Shown here: positions 29,310-37,919 of the stretch, in pieces
Layout of the letters: each line of letters opens with the position of its first letter
How positions within the stretch are numbered: the stretch's first letter is position 1
NCBI RefSeq assembly: GCF_001579945.1
Contig: NZ_CP011971.1
Coordinates: forward strand, 2,506,001 to 2,570,000
Direction of reading: 5' to 3'
Length of the DNA: 64,000 nucleotides
Source: Steroidobacter denitrificans
GTDB lineage: Bacteria > Pseudomonadota > Gammaproteobacteria > Steroidobacterales > Steroidobacteraceae
The notes under the pieces: model-generated
What the model was told of the DNA's origin: nothing
What the model saw: the letters and a program-made list of their open reading frames with translations, nothing else
The model's database searches: none
Program-made: the position numbers and the translations under genes

Positions 29310-30644
29310 ATGAATACGACTGAGGTCGATCTGACAGGCAGGCGGACAGAGACCGGTTCCGGGTATTTGTTGTTCCTCCTGATGTCGGCGTATTTGTTGT
29401 CGTTCTTCGATCGGCAAATTCTCATCCTTATGATCGAGCCGATCAGTCGCGATCTTCATTTGAGCGATACTCACTTCGGGCTGTTATACGGCTTCGCTTT
29501 CGCTCTCTTCTACACCTTTCTAGGTCTGGTATTTGGGCGCTTCATCGATATATTCAGTCGCACGAGGGTGCTCGCCACTGCGATCGTCTTATGGAGCGCG
29601 GCAACTGCTGCGTGCGGTCTAGCCAATACCTTTGGCGAGCTGTTTGTGGCACGCATGCTGGTCGGTATCGGAGAAGCAGGCCTCGCTCCGGCTGCCTACT
29701 CATTGATTGCTGACCTGTTCAAGCCGAAGCAGCGTGCTCGTGCATTCGCTGTGTACGGTAGCGGAATCTACCTTGGATCAGGCCTGGCATTTGTGCTGGG
29801 CGGTCGCTTAGTTGAATTTTTGGAAACCCTACCACCGCTAGACGTTGCTTTATTCGGCACGATGCAAGGATGGCAGCTCACATTCATGATTGCCGGCGCG
29901 CCCGGCGTGATTCTGGGACTGGTCATTGCCTTCACTCGCGAGCCGCAGCGCGGCCGTTTCGATCAATCGACGAAAATTGTGCAAAACCACGCTATCGGTA
30001 CATATTTGAATGCACTTGTCTCGAACTACAAAGGGCGTTGGTGCGCATATGCAACACATCATTTTGGCTTTGCGCTTCATACCGGCTTCGGATATGCGAT
30101 TCTTTCCTGGATGCCGGTTTTCTACATGCGTTGTCATAACTGGAGCATCGCCGATATCGGACTAGCGATGGGGCTGATGCTGTTGATCTGTGGACCTCTC
30201 GGTGCCTTCATTGGCGGCACCGTTACCGATGGATTCATTCGTCGCGGCGTGCGCGACGCGCATCTCAGATACTCGGCCATCGTCTGCGTCATTCAGGCGT
30301 GCGCCATCGCTGTGGCGATTTTGGCGAAGGATATAATGATATCGTTCGTCGGAACGTCTGCAGCGATACTAGCCTTGGGTTTTACCGTCGGCCCTGCGGG
30401 TGCAGCCCTGCAAACTATTACGCCGGCAGCATTACGCGGCCAGGCGGGCGCTTTCTATACGTTTATCGCCAATCTGTTAGGCTTGAGCCTGATTCCGCTC
30501 TTTGTTGCTTTGATTACGGAATACGTCTATCGCGATCCTCTGATGGTAGGACGCTCATTAATGAGCGTAGGTTTCGTAGCCATGTCTCTTGCGGGGATCG
30601 TGTTATGGTCGGGAAAACACTTTTTCAAGGTGGTAGAACGCTGA
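29310..30644 (+). CDS. MFS transporter
   Basis: 444 residues, 12 predicted membrane segments. The start at 29310 is chosen for its ribosome site and the short polar N-terminus. DRQILILMIEPISRDL (first helix), FGRFIDIFSRTRVL (loop 2-3 motif) and RMLVGIGEAGLAPAAYSLIADLFKPKQRARAFAVYGSGIYLGSG place it in the spinster/ACS-like MFS branch found in aromatic and steroid catabolic clusters. Inner-membrane uptake of the pathway's acid or efflux of an intermediate is likely. Confidence 0.9.
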   Translation: MNTTEVDLTGRRTETGSGYLLFLLMSAYLLSFFDRQILILMIEPISRDLHLSDTHFGLLYGFAFALFYTFLGLVFGRFIDIFSRTRVLATAIVLWSAATAACGLANTFGELFVARMLVGIGEAGLAPAAYSLIADLFKPKQRARAFAVYGSGIYLGSGLAFVLGGRLVEFLETLPPLDVALFGTMQGWQLTFMIAGAPGVILGLVIAFTREPQRGRFDQSTKIVQNHAIGTYLNALVSNYKGRWCAYATHHFGFALHTGFGYAILSWMPVFYMRCHNWSIADIGLAMGLMLLICGPLGAFIGGTVTDGFIRRGVRDAHLRYSAIVCVIQACAIAVAILAKDIMISFVGTSAAILALGFTVGPAGAALQTITPAALRGQAGAFYTFIANLLGLSLIPLFVALITEYVYRDPLMVGRSLMSVGFVAMSLAGIVLWSGKHFFKVVER

Positions 30645-30742
30645 CTAGTCTTGGCAAACGGCAAGAACGAATATGATGCGTATACAGTCCACCATCATCG
30701 ATATGCCATCGACTGTATTGAGGCCGCTTTAAGTTTACTATT

Positions 30743-30759
30743 CACAAAAGTATGTATCT
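30743..30759 (+). promoter_or_regulatory. AAAAGTA-type motif before an SDR gene
   Basis: CACAAAAGTATGTATCT matches ATAAAAGTATGTACCT at 22651-22666 over its central part and lies about 100 nt before the next start codon. Confidence 0.4.
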
Positions 30760-30859
30760 GGACGCCGGCAAATCTCGATCCCTTACCCATGGTGGCGACT
30801 TCTACGTACACTTTTCGTTACCGATACCGAGCATCGTCTGATCCACATCAGTTTTTTTC

Positions 30860-31636
30860 ATGAACGCATTCCATCCCATGTTTGATCTCAGCGACAAGAC
30901 AGCCTTGGTGGTCGGCGCTTCCAGTGGTATTGGATTGCATGCATCTCATACGTTCGTACAAGCCGGTGCCGCCGTAGCGCTAGGTGCCAGACGTATCGAC
31001 CAGCTAAATGCTGCTGTGACAGCTTTGCGTTCGGCTGGACACCGAGCTTGCGCCGTCACACTGGATATAACGAAACCAGAGACAATAGCTACTGCCTGGC
31101 AAGCTAGCGAAGTACAACTCGGTCGGTCGATCGACATTCTCTTCAACAATGCTGGTGTAATCTACCTCGAACGCTTTGTGTCACAGCAGGCGACTGAAGT
31201 TGAGCGGATTTTCTCTACAAATCTTAAAGGTGCTTTCTTGATGGCTCAGGAAGCGGCGCGTCGCATGGCAGAACGAGGTACAGGATCGATTATAAATGTG
31301 GCATCCACCTCCGGTATGCGTGCAGGCGCTTACCTAGCCAGTTATGGCGCGTCAAAGGCTGGATTGATCCATTTGACGCGTATCATGGCCCTGGAGCTGG
31401 CGAGCAGAGGTGTACGCGTCAACGCGCTGGCGCCGGGGAACATCAGGACGGATATGCACAGCCAATTCGAGGCAAGCGGCCTTGACGAGAATCTGCTAAA
31501 GCGTATTCCAATGCGTAAATTCGGTGAATGTCGGGATCTGGACGGCGCCACTCTCCTGCTCGCCTCCGAGGCTGGCAGCTATATAACCGGAACTGTCATT
31601 CCAATTGACGGTGGGCAGCTGTTAAGCTGGATGTAG
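30860..31636 (+). CDS. SDR-family oxidoreductase
   Basis: 258 residues. DKTALVVGASSGIGLHA (cofactor loop), LFNNAGVIYLERF, IINVASTSGMRAGAYLASYGASKAGLIHLTRIMALELA (S-Y-K triad), NALAPGNIRTDMHSQFE and the C-terminal GTVIPIDGGQLLSWM are complete classical SDR features. Third dehydrogenase of the cluster. The ATG lacks a clear ribosome site; the next in-frame Met (residue 7, MFDLSDK) could also start. Confidence 0.88.
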   Translation: MNAFHPMFDLSDKTALVVGASSGIGLHASHTFVQAGAAVALGARRIDQLNAAVTALRSAGHRACAVTLDITKPETIATAWQASEVQLGRSIDILFNNAGVIYLERFVSQQATEVERIFSTNLKGAFLMAQEAARRMAERGTGSIINVASTSGMRAGAYLASYGASKAGLIHLTRIMALELASRGVRVNALAPGNIRTDMHSQFEASGLDENLLKRIPMRKFGECRDLDGATLLLASEAGSYITGTVIPIDGGQLLSWM

Positions 31637-31876
31637 AAGTCAGATCGCACGCGCCTCGTACAGTTCGATATTATCCAGACGGTCACCATGGGGTCATGCT
31701 GTCGTGACAACCCTTTTCGGCCCCGGCGTGAATCTCGGTGATGTTGCCGGCACTCCTGGCAATAACCAGCGGCGCACGGCGGTGAAGAGTAAGGTCCTTC
31801 AGCTATACTTTCAAGTTGCTGCCTACGCTGCGATTGCGCGAACACGTCGCATATGGTGCAAAAAGATGGATCAAAC

Positions 31877-32560
31877 ATGATGCTTGACTACCAGTGGCTT
31901 TACGACGCGGTACGCAAGCGTTTTGAATCGGACGGGGCCATGGAGGCCTTTCTGCCCAAGGCGCTTACCCCCGAGGAATTAAGACAGAAAGGCGATGATC
32001 GCTATCTTTCCGCGATGACTCGACGGGTATTTCAAGCCGGCGTGCAACACTCGATGGTCGACGCCAAATGGCCCGCCTTCGAGGAAGTTTTCTGGGGTTT
32101 TGTACCTGAGACGATGGCGCTGCTCAGCCCAGAGCAAATCGAAGGCTACATGAAGGATGGCCGAATCATCCGCGATCGTGCCAAATTGCAGGCCATCCCA
32201 AGAAACGCTCAGTTTATTCTGGATATTCGCCAGGAGCAGAGCGGTAGTTTTGGCGAATTTATTGCCGACTGGCCGAGCACGAATATCATCGGCTTATGGC
32301 GCCTACTGGCCAAGCGCGGCGCCCGCCTGGGTGGACGTTCGGCTGCGGGATTCTTACGTCTGATCGAGAAGGATACTTTTCTATTGACCAGCGACGTGGT
32401 TGCACGCTTGATAGCCGCAGGTGTTATCGATCACGAACCTACCAGCCAACGCGATCTGCAAATCGTACAGAACGCTTTCAATGAATTGCAGCAGACTTCA
32501 GGGAGATTCTTGTGCCAGCTCTCGGCCATGCTGTCGTTGAGCATCAATCCCAAGTTTTAA
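31877..32560 (+). CDS. tag: DNA-3-methyladenine glycosylase I family protein
   Basis: 227 residues from the first of two consecutive ATGs at 31877. The sequence RRVFQAGVQHSMVDAKWPAFEEVFWGF, IEGYMKDGRIIRDRAKLQAIPRNAQFILDI and WRLLAKRGARLGGRSAAGFLRLIEKDTFLLTSDVVARLIAAGVID follows the HhH glycosylase I (Tag) family. Canonical Tag has QAGLSW with the recognition Trp; here it is QAGVQHSM, so this belongs to the divergent branch and base specificity is uncertain. A DNA-repair gene is unexpected in a catabolic cluster. Confidence 0.8.
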   Translation: MMLDYQWLYDAVRKRFESDGAMEAFLPKALTPEELRQKGDDRYLSAMTRRVFQAGVQHSMVDAKWPAFEEVFWGFVPETMALLSPEQIEGYMKDGRIIRDRAKLQAIPRNAQFILDIRQEQSGSFGEFIADWPSTNIIGLWRLLAKRGARLGGRSAAGFLRLIEKDTFLLTSDVVARLIAAGVIDHEPTSQRDLQIVQNAFNELQQTSGRFLCQLSAMLSLSINPKF

Positions 32561-32714
32561 TAAAAGGCGTTTGCAATCACCGCCTCCGGCGATGCGGACA
32601 TCAGACCGCACTGTACTCGCCGTGCCCCACCGGGGATAAGCAACACTTCGAATGAATCACGGGTGATGACCGATCTTGTGGAATATTACAGGTCTGATTA
32701 CGACACCAGATGAA

Positions 32715-33224
32715 TCATCCCAAGGACGGCGCAGAAATCGGTGCATCGGATAGAGGTGTCGTAGAAAGTTTTCGCGAGCGAAATTTCCAGACTCCCTGCT
32801 CCTTCACATATTCGTCTATGTAAGAACCGATATGGGTGACGCGAAGGTTTTCCACACCCTGCCTGAGCTCAAAGTACAGGGTTCCGCGAGCATTGTCGGA
32901 CCCCAGCATCTCGATATAGTGTTGATGAATGAACGGCCAAGGATCTGCACGCGGCAGATCGATGCGCAGTGTCTCTCGAATCGCCTCACGACCCGATCTG
33001 AGTCCCGGTAATGTACCCATGTTCTCTGCTATATCGAAGCTCGCATCGCTCGAATAGAGCGCCATGAGGTCATCGATATTCCGGGTCCGGGCAAAGTGCG
33101 CATAGGAAACGGCCAGTTGACGAATCGCCTCACGATCGAGCAGAGCCTCGAGTTGCGCACGGACGGCGGCTAATTCCGCTTCGACCTGGTTCTGTCTCAT
33201 GTCGGATGACTCCGTAGACGACAT
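32715..33224 (-). CDS. SnoaL/NTF2-like protein
   Basis: 169 residues from the ATG at 33224 (GGGGTG 8 nt upstream). After a charged helix, LDREAIRQLAVSYAHFARTRNIDDLMALYSSDASFDIAENMG and YFELRQGVENLRVTHIGSYIDEYVKEQGVWKFRSRKLSTTPL are the cone-shaped alpha+beta barrel of the SnoaL-like family. Relatives act as dehydratases, isomerases or ligand-binding proteins in steroid and polyketide pathways. It is the last gene before the toxin-antitoxin array and points back toward the cluster. Confidence 0.82.
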   Translation of the reverse strand: MSSTESSDMRQNQVEAELAAVRAQLEALLDREAIRQLAVSYAHFARTRNIDDLMALYSSDASFDIAENMGTLPGLRSGREAIRETLRIDLPRADPWPFIHQHYIEMLGSDNARGTLYFELRQGVENLRVTHIGSYIDEYVKEQGVWKFRSRKLSTTPLSDAPISAPSLG

Positions 33225-33677
33225 CGTGATCACCCCATTCAAGGACGCTGATGATGATTGGTGCGACTGAGGGACTACACTAACCGCGGTAAGTAGCTAA
33301 TATTAAAAGAAATCCCCGCCTACGGAAATATCGCGTATCCCCAACCCTCTCCCGGTTAAGTTACCTATGATTTTACCTTGAAAGGGGTTCCGCGAGGCCG
33401 AAACGTCTGGGTCTGCGCAACTTCGGTGGTGGATCTGGCGGGGTCGGTATCACGCAAGACCGGGCGGGTAATCGGATGGAAATGGGTGGACAAGTGGATG
33501 GTGCTTTCAATGCACTTAATAAACAGTGCAATTCGCCAGTTTCCCGCCTCCCTCGCTATCCCACGCCACGCTTCGCCTGCCCGAATCCCCCACCATTTTT
33601 GGCCCCGGGATCGAAAGGTCTGGCGTTCGGAATCGCCTCATGATAGGTTACATGTAACTTATTGCATGGAGGTCGAT
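33225..33677. other. Junction between catabolic cluster and toxin-antitoxin array
   Basis: No supported gene. Composition changes across the stretch. I looked for a tRNA-Arg-like repeat marking a left island end and found none here. Confidence 0.4.
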
Positions 33678-33914
33678 ATGGCAGCAACATCGAAGGCCAA
33701 GCCCGTCCGGGAAAAGGTGCGCGAGCATCGTGACCGGCTGCGCGCTCTCGGGCTGCGTCCGATCCAGATTTGGGTGCCGGACGTGCGCTCGCCGTCTTTC
33801 CAGGAGCAGGCTCGCCGCCAGTCGCAGGCAGTCGCGGCCAGCGCCCACGCGCACGACGATCAAGCCTTCATCGACGCCGTATCCGCCATCGACTTTGACG
33901 GTGGCGACGAGTGA
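33678..33914 (+). CDS. MazE-like antitoxin (DUF3018)
   Basis: 78 residues. AKPVREKVREHRDRLRALGLRPIQIWVPDVRSPSFQEQARRQSQAVA is the RHH-like DNA-binding and linker region of DUF3018 antitoxins, followed by an acidic toxin-binding tail. It overlaps the toxin gene by 4 nt (ATGA-type), the usual antitoxin-first order. Confidence 0.88.
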   Translation: MAATSKAKPVREKVREHRDRLRALGLRPIQIWVPDVRSPSFQEQARRQSQAVAASAHAHDDQAFIDAVSAIDFDGGDE

Positions 33915-34270
33915 GGCGCGGCGAGGTCTGGACCGTCTCTGGTGGCAACAATTACGCGGGCAAGCCGCGCCCTGTCGTCATCGTGCAGGACGACAGTTTC
34001 GACGCCACCGACTCCATCACGATTTGCGCCTGCACCACCGATCCGACTGACGCGCCGTTGTTCCGCCTCGTGGTGGAGCCGAACGAGCGTAACGGCTTGC
34101 GCTCGGCCTGCCGCCTGATGGTGGACAAGATCACCACCGTTCCCAAGACCAAGCTCGGCGCGCAGGTCGGGCGACTCGACGATGAGAACATGGTGCGGCT
34201 CAACCAGGCGATGACCGTGTTCCTCGGCATGGCGGTGACGCCGAGGGCCGGAAGAGGGAAGCAGTCATGA
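33911..34270 (+). CDS. mazF: MazF/PemK-family endoribonuclease toxin
   Basis: 119 residues. MRRGEVWTVSGGNNYAGKPRPVVIVQDD is the MazF signature start (RGEVW, K-x-RP-x-V/I-x-Q-x-D). A conserved RL-V-E-P and LGAQVGRLDDENMVRLNQAMTVFLG helix follow. It cleaves mRNA at short motifs when not bound by its antitoxin. Apparently intact. Confidence 0.92.
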   Translation: MRRGEVWTVSGGNNYAGKPRPVVIVQDDSFDATDSITICACTTDPTDAPLFRLVVEPNERNGLRSACRLMVDKITTVPKTKLGAQVGRLDDENMVRLNQAMTVFLGMAVTPRAGRGKQS

Positions 34271-34328
34271 CGCTCGCGGTTGCGCCCTGGCCGAGCGACA
34301 AAGGACGAGTACGCTTTGCGCGACCAGC

Positions 34329-34640
34329 TTGGCGCAGGGCGGTGTGCCAACCGCCGCGCGCAAGCACATTCCGCGTTATCCGCTCGTCAGCGCCACGCTG
34401 GTCGGGCGGCTGGCGGTCTCCGAAGCACGGCAAGGCGAGCGCCTGGGCGCGATGCTCCTCGCCGACGCCGTGCGGCGGGCCTATGCGAGCGCCGCGACGG
34501 TGGGATCGTCAATGCTGGTGGTCGACGCGATCAATGATCGCGCCGCCGCCTTTTATGAAGGAAACGGCTTCGTGCGGTTACAGGAGTCGCTCCGGCTGGT
34601 GTTGCCGATGCAAGCGATCCAGCGATTGGTGGAACCATGA
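34329..34640 (+). pseudogene. C-terminal half of a GNAT toxin
   Basis: RYPLVSATLVGRLAVSEARQGERLGAMLLADAVRRAY, VDAINDRAAAFYEGNGF and LVLPM are the second half of a GNAT acetyltransferase toxin. The first half is missing, and the sequence before it (from 34267) is in a shifted frame. It starts at the same structural point (RYP strand) as the remnant at 260-535. Confidence 0.72.
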
Positions 34641-35306
34641 TTGACGCAGCACCTACAGCCCCTGACGGGACGCCCACGCCTGCGGTTGCGAAGGCGGCGC
34701 TCTATTTGCGTGTTTCGACTGGACGGCAGGCGGAGAGCAATCTGTCGATCCCCGATCAGCGCCGGCGGATTACGGCCTACTGTGTCGCCAAGGGCTGGGA
34801 TGTCGCGGCCGAGCAGCGCGGCGCGAAGATCAAGAAGAAACTGGAAATCGATCCGCTCCACGCCGACACCGTGCGGCTGATCTACCGGCTCTTCCTCGAA
34901 GGCGACGGCGTGAAGGGGCCGATGGGGGTCAAGGCCATCACCTGCTATCTCAACGAACGCCGCCTGTTCACCCGTGACGGCGGGCGCTGGGGCCTCGCCC
35001 AAATCCACGCCATCCTGACCGGCACGACCTATACCTGCGCGCGTCACCAGCGGCCCTAGCAGGCGGCGGCTACCGTCGCGATCACCTGCGTGCGCTGGCC
35101 CAGCGCATAGAGATAGCCGACACGGAAGTCCGCATCATGAGATCGAAGTCTGAACTGCTGCACACCCCCGTCGCCGCCTCCGGTGGGAAATCGGCGGCAA
35201 TCGGTGTTCAGAATTCTGTACTGAAATGGCGCGCCCGAGAGGAGAAACTTCGAACTCTTTGGTCAACATGCTTGTCCGCTGGAACGAGATTCTTGAAGCC
35301 GCATGA
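34637..35306 (+). pseudogene. Degenerate large serine recombinase with internal deletion
   Basis: The first frame (34637-35059) joins a resolvase N-terminus (AALYLRVSTGRQAESNLSIPDQRRRITAYCVAKGWDV, with the catalytic Ser) directly to the recombinase domain (LEIDPLHADTVRLIYRLFLEGDG, KAITCYLNERRLFTRDGGRWGLAQIHAILTGTTY). About 100 residues of catalytic domain are lost. After a TAG the C-terminal part continues (YRRDHLRALAQRIEIADTEVRIMRSKSELL, then SVLKWRAREEK). The last residues are encoded by the tRNA-Arg-like repeat A, as expected for a recombinase whose attachment site overlaps its own 3' end. Confidence 0.75.
35226..35306 (+). repeat. Array repeat copy A (MARP mini-ORF, tRNA-Arg-3'-like)
   Basis: Starts ATGGCGCGCCCG and encodes MARPRGETSNSLVNMLVRWN..., 26 codons plus stop. 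Lies between the recombinase remnant and the AbiE module. Confidence 0.8.
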
Positions 35307-35367
35307 ACTGTCGCCGCGCAGGGGTAGCAGGTCCAACCGAGAGGCGGGCCGGGCCGGGTAATAATCT

Positions 35368-35396
35368 CACCACTTGATTATCTGTGGTGCTATAAT
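35368..35396 (+). promoter_or_regulatory. Inverted repeat and -10 box of the AbiE operon
   Basis: CACCAC (35368-35373) and GTGGTG (35384-35389) form an inverted repeat just before TATAAT (35391-35396), which is only 8 nt from the ATG. AbiEi proteins are known to repress their own promoter through such repeats. Confidence 0.45.
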
Positions 35397-35404
35397 TACC
35401 CGCC

Positions 35405-36010
35405 ATGAAAACTCGGGATCTAAACACAGCACTGAGGATCTTCCGCGAGAAAGGCGGCACGCTGCGCACCCGCGATTTGATCAAGCTCGGCGTGCATACG
35501 GACGCACTCTACGCTCTTCGCGATAGCGGCCGAGTCACTGAGCTTGGCCGCGGACTCTATCGCCTGACCGAAATTAGCGAGGCGGAGCATCCCGACCTCG
35601 TGGAGGTTGCAGCGCGCGCGCCGAACGCAGCCGTCTGCCTGATCAGCGCACTCTCGTATCACGGAATCACAACCCAGGTCCCATCCTCCGTCCACCTGGC
35701 CGTGCCGCGCGGCAGCTATCACCGAATAAAGCTGTCGATCCCCGTTACCGTGTACCGCTTCGATCCGAAAACCTTTGAGGACGGGCTCGAGACGCATCGC
35801 ATCGGAGGCATGCCGCTGAAAGTCTACGGCGTCGCGCGCACCGTCGTGGATTGCTTCAAATTCAGGAACAAGATCGGGCTGGATGTTGCCCTCGAAGCCC
35901 TGCGTCTGGCCAGGCAACGCAAGCGCGTACAGAACCGTGATCTGCTCCGCTACGCGCGACTGCTGCGCGTCGAAAAACCTATGTCGCCGTACCTGCAAGC
36001 CATTGAATGA
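35405..36010 (+). CDS. AbiEi-type antitoxin (type IV TA)
   Basis: 201 residues. Winged-helix N-terminus (LNTALRIFREKGGTLRTRDLIKLGVHTDALYALRDSGRVTELGRGLYRLTE) and a C-terminal domain with AVCLISALSYHGIT, HLAVPRG and VARTVVDCFKFRNKIGLDVALEALR. This is the AbiEi_4/N-terminal HTH arrangement. It overlaps the toxin gene by 4 nt. Such pairs give phage defence by abortive infection in several bacteria. Confidence 0.9.
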   Translation: MKTRDLNTALRIFREKGGTLRTRDLIKLGVHTDALYALRDSGRVTELGRGLYRLTEISEAEHPDLVEVAARAPNAAVCLISALSYHGITTQVPSSVHLAVPRGSYHRIKLSIPVTVYRFDPKTFEDGLETHRIGGMPLKVYGVARTVVDCFKFRNKIGLDVALEALRLARQRKRVQNRDLLRYARLLRVEKPMSPYLQAIE

Positions 36011-36924
36011 GCAGTAAGGACACGAAAAACGTCGTTGCCTCTGTGCTTGCGAGACTGCGCAATCATTCGAAGTCGCGCGGCCAACCGTTTCAACAGGTGC
36101 TTCAACAGTATGCCATCGAGCGGTTCCTGTATCGGCTCTCGAAGTCGAAGCACGCGCAAACCGTCGTTCTAAAAGGTGCGCTGCTATTGAAGACAATCGG
36201 TATATTCGGCGCACGCCCCACGATGGACATCGACATGCTGCGCGAGGGTAAGGCCGATCAAGCAAGTCTCGTGGCACTCATCAAGGACTGTGCGACGCTC
36301 GAAGTGCAGGCAGACGGCCTCACCTTCCTCGCCGAGCGTGTGACAGCCGAGGAGATCACGAAGAATTCAGAGTACCAGGGAACCCGAATCCTGATGGATG
36401 CACGCATGGACAAAGTACGTCTGCGAATTCAGGTCGACTTCGGCTTGGGCGATGTCATGAGGCCGGGACCACGGGTGCTCGAATACCCGGTTCTTCTTGA
36501 GAGCGACACGATCCGGCTGCGCGCCTATCCGATCGAGTCCGCAATCGCGGAGAAGCTCCAGGCGATGGTGGCGCTCGGGAGTGCCAACAGTCGCATGAAG
36601 GATTTCTATGAAGTCTGGATCTGCTCGAAGCATTTGGACTTCGACACGGACACGCTTCTCGACGCCATAGGCGCTACGTTCAAGAATCGGGAAACGCCCG
36701 TACCTGCCGAAGACCTCGAAGCGCTGACGGCAGATTTCGCCAACCAGCACCGCGTTCAGCGGAACGCCTTCGTGAGAAAGATGGGCGAGAACGAGCTCAC
36801 GGATGCGTTCGGCGAAGTCGTCGCTGAGCTCAGGATCTTTGCGCTGCCGTTGCTCCATTCACTTGCCCGCAGTGAACGGCTCGCCCAGCAGTGGAAAGCC
36901 GGGCACGGATGGGTACGTCGGTGA
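36007..36924 (+). CDS. AbiEii/AbiGii-family nucleotidyltransferase toxin
   Basis: 305 residues. TVVLKGALLLKTIGIFGARPTMDIDML is the nucleotidyltransferase signature with D-x-D, followed by IEYPVLL-like strand (RVLEYPVLL) and YPIESAIAEKLQAMVALGSANSRMKDFYEVW, the lysine/aspartate motif of the family. AbiEii transfers nucleotides to its target (tRNA in characterised members). It appears full length and intact. The stop lies 2 nt before array repeat B. Confidence 0.92.
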   Translation: MSSKDTKNVVASVLARLRNHSKSRGQPFQQVLQQYAIERFLYRLSKSKHAQTVVLKGALLLKTIGIFGARPTMDIDMLREGKADQASLVALIKDCATLEVQADGLTFLAERVTAEEITKNSEYQGTRILMDARMDKVRLRIQVDFGLGDVMRPGPRVLEYPVLLESDTIRLRAYPIESAIAEKLQAMVALGSANSRMKDFYEVWICSKHLDFDTDTLLDAIGATFKNRETPVPAEDLEALTADFANQHRVQRNAFVRKMGENELTDAFGEVVAELRIFALPLLHSLARSERLAQQWKAGHGWVRR

Positions 36925-36926
36925 AA

Positions 36927-37055
36927 TCGGCGTGCCCGGAAGGACAAACTTCGAACTCCATTCTGGAGGCGCTCCAAGAGTGGAGCCATTACCTGAGCGC
37001 GCCTTCCGGGTCATACACACGCAACTGCGACGAAGGCCGGCCGGAACTGCGGTAG
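36927..37055 (+). repeat. Array repeat copy B
   Basis: Aligned start is TCG instead of ATG (SACPEGQTSNSILEALQEW). The frame stays open to 37055. From 36994 it overlaps the 3' end of the RES remnant on the other strand. Confidence 0.7.
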
Positions 37056-37230
37056 ATCACCAAGTTGGTTCCGCCCGGATGCGCCTGCGAGGGAAACAGA
37101 ATGCCATTCAGCCCCGCGGCCACCACATCGTCGGCCATATACCAGGTCGGTGGCTCGACCTGCCTTCTATCCTTCAGCACCGGAGGCGCGCCAAGGATGA
37201 TGAATCTGGGCGCTGGCAGACTGTTGTCCG
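36989..37230 (-). pseudogene. C-terminal fragment of a RES-domain toxin
   Basis: RFIILGAPPVLKDRRQVEPPTWYMADDVVAAGLNGILFPS, then HPGGTNLVIY and LRVYDPEGALR, is the last ~75 residues of a RES-domain NAD-degrading toxin. The active-site N-terminal part and the Xre antitoxin are missing. Confidence 0.65.
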
Positions 37231-37289
37231 AATTTCTAGTTAACGCACTAGCTGAGCACGCGCAGCACAGCGCCAACGATTGACCTGAG

Positions 37290-37433
37290 GGTCCGCTATC
37301 GCTTGCTCGACAGGGCCCAGATATTTCCGGAAATGTTCAAATAGAGACCGAACAGCCTGCGCCAAACGCCGTGAAGACATTGCATACCGATGAGATCGCT
37401 TTCGGCGAGCGCGTGTTTGCGGATTCTTCGCAT
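37290..37433 (-). pseudogene. Degenerate parE toxin gene
   Basis: Begins with an ATG that overlaps the parD stop (TGATG) and reads [16 protein letters not shown], a ParE-like start. The rest is frame-shifted relative to the family: the expected T-F/W-G-x-x-QA-x-x-Y segment is only recognisable in another frame. It ends at a TAG after 47 codons instead of about 95. Confidence 0.55.
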
Positions 37434-37684
37434 CAAGAGGCTGACTTCGCCCGGCGGCGCGCCTTGTTCTTGATGTCATCCATATCCAGTTCGCCGGCAT
37501 CGCCGCTCTTCTCTCCATCGATCAGCGCTTGCCGCAACGCGCCGATCTTCTGTTCATGCTCTTCAAGCAGGCGCAGGCTGGCGCGGACGACTTCGCTGGC
37601 TGAGCCGTAACGCCCGCTTTCTATCTGCCGATTGATAAATCCCTCGAAATGATCGCCGAGGGAAATGCTGGTGTTTTTTGCCAT
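37433..37684 (-). CDS. parD: ParD-family antitoxin
   Basis: 83 residues from the ATG at 37684 (GGAGG 8 nt upstream). [54 protein letters not shown] is a complete ribbon-helix-helix ParD. Its toxin gene is disabled, so the antitoxin persists without a functional cognate toxin here. Confidence 0.9.
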   Translation of the reverse strand: MAKNTSISLGDHFEGFINRQIESGRYGSASEVVRASLRLLEEHEQKIGALRQALIDGEKSGDAGELDMDDIKNKARRRAKSAS

Positions 37685-37697
37685 ACCATAACCTCCG

Positions 37698-37728
37698 ATT
37701 GGTACCAATATATACCAATAATTGGTAT
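37698..37728. promoter_or_regulatory. Operator repeats of the parD gene
   Basis: Overlapping TTGGTA/TACCAA inverted repeats (37699-37708 and 37711-37728) sit directly before the ribosome site, as expected for RHH-type autorepression. Confidence 0.5.
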
Positions 37729-37847
37729 CTCGGAAGGGTATCTAACCTCTTGCCAATCATGCCAACGGAAAACTCTGGGCAGCTTGCAAAATCGAACCGT
37801 TCGCTACTGGATGAGACGTTGGCGGATCGGGCTGGACCTTAATGGAA

Positions 37848-37919
37848 TTGGCGCGCCCGAGAGGAGAAACTTCGAACTCTTTGCTCGGAATGCTCGTAGT
37901 TTGGAATGACTACCTTTTA
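37848..37919 (+). repeat. Array repeat copy C
   Basis: Reads TTG GCG CGC CCG, encoding LARPRGETSNSLLGMLVVWNDYLL, and runs into the 3' end of vapC on the other strand. Preceded by a 29-nt stretch (37819-37847) identical to the one before copy E (40647-40675). Confidence 0.75.
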
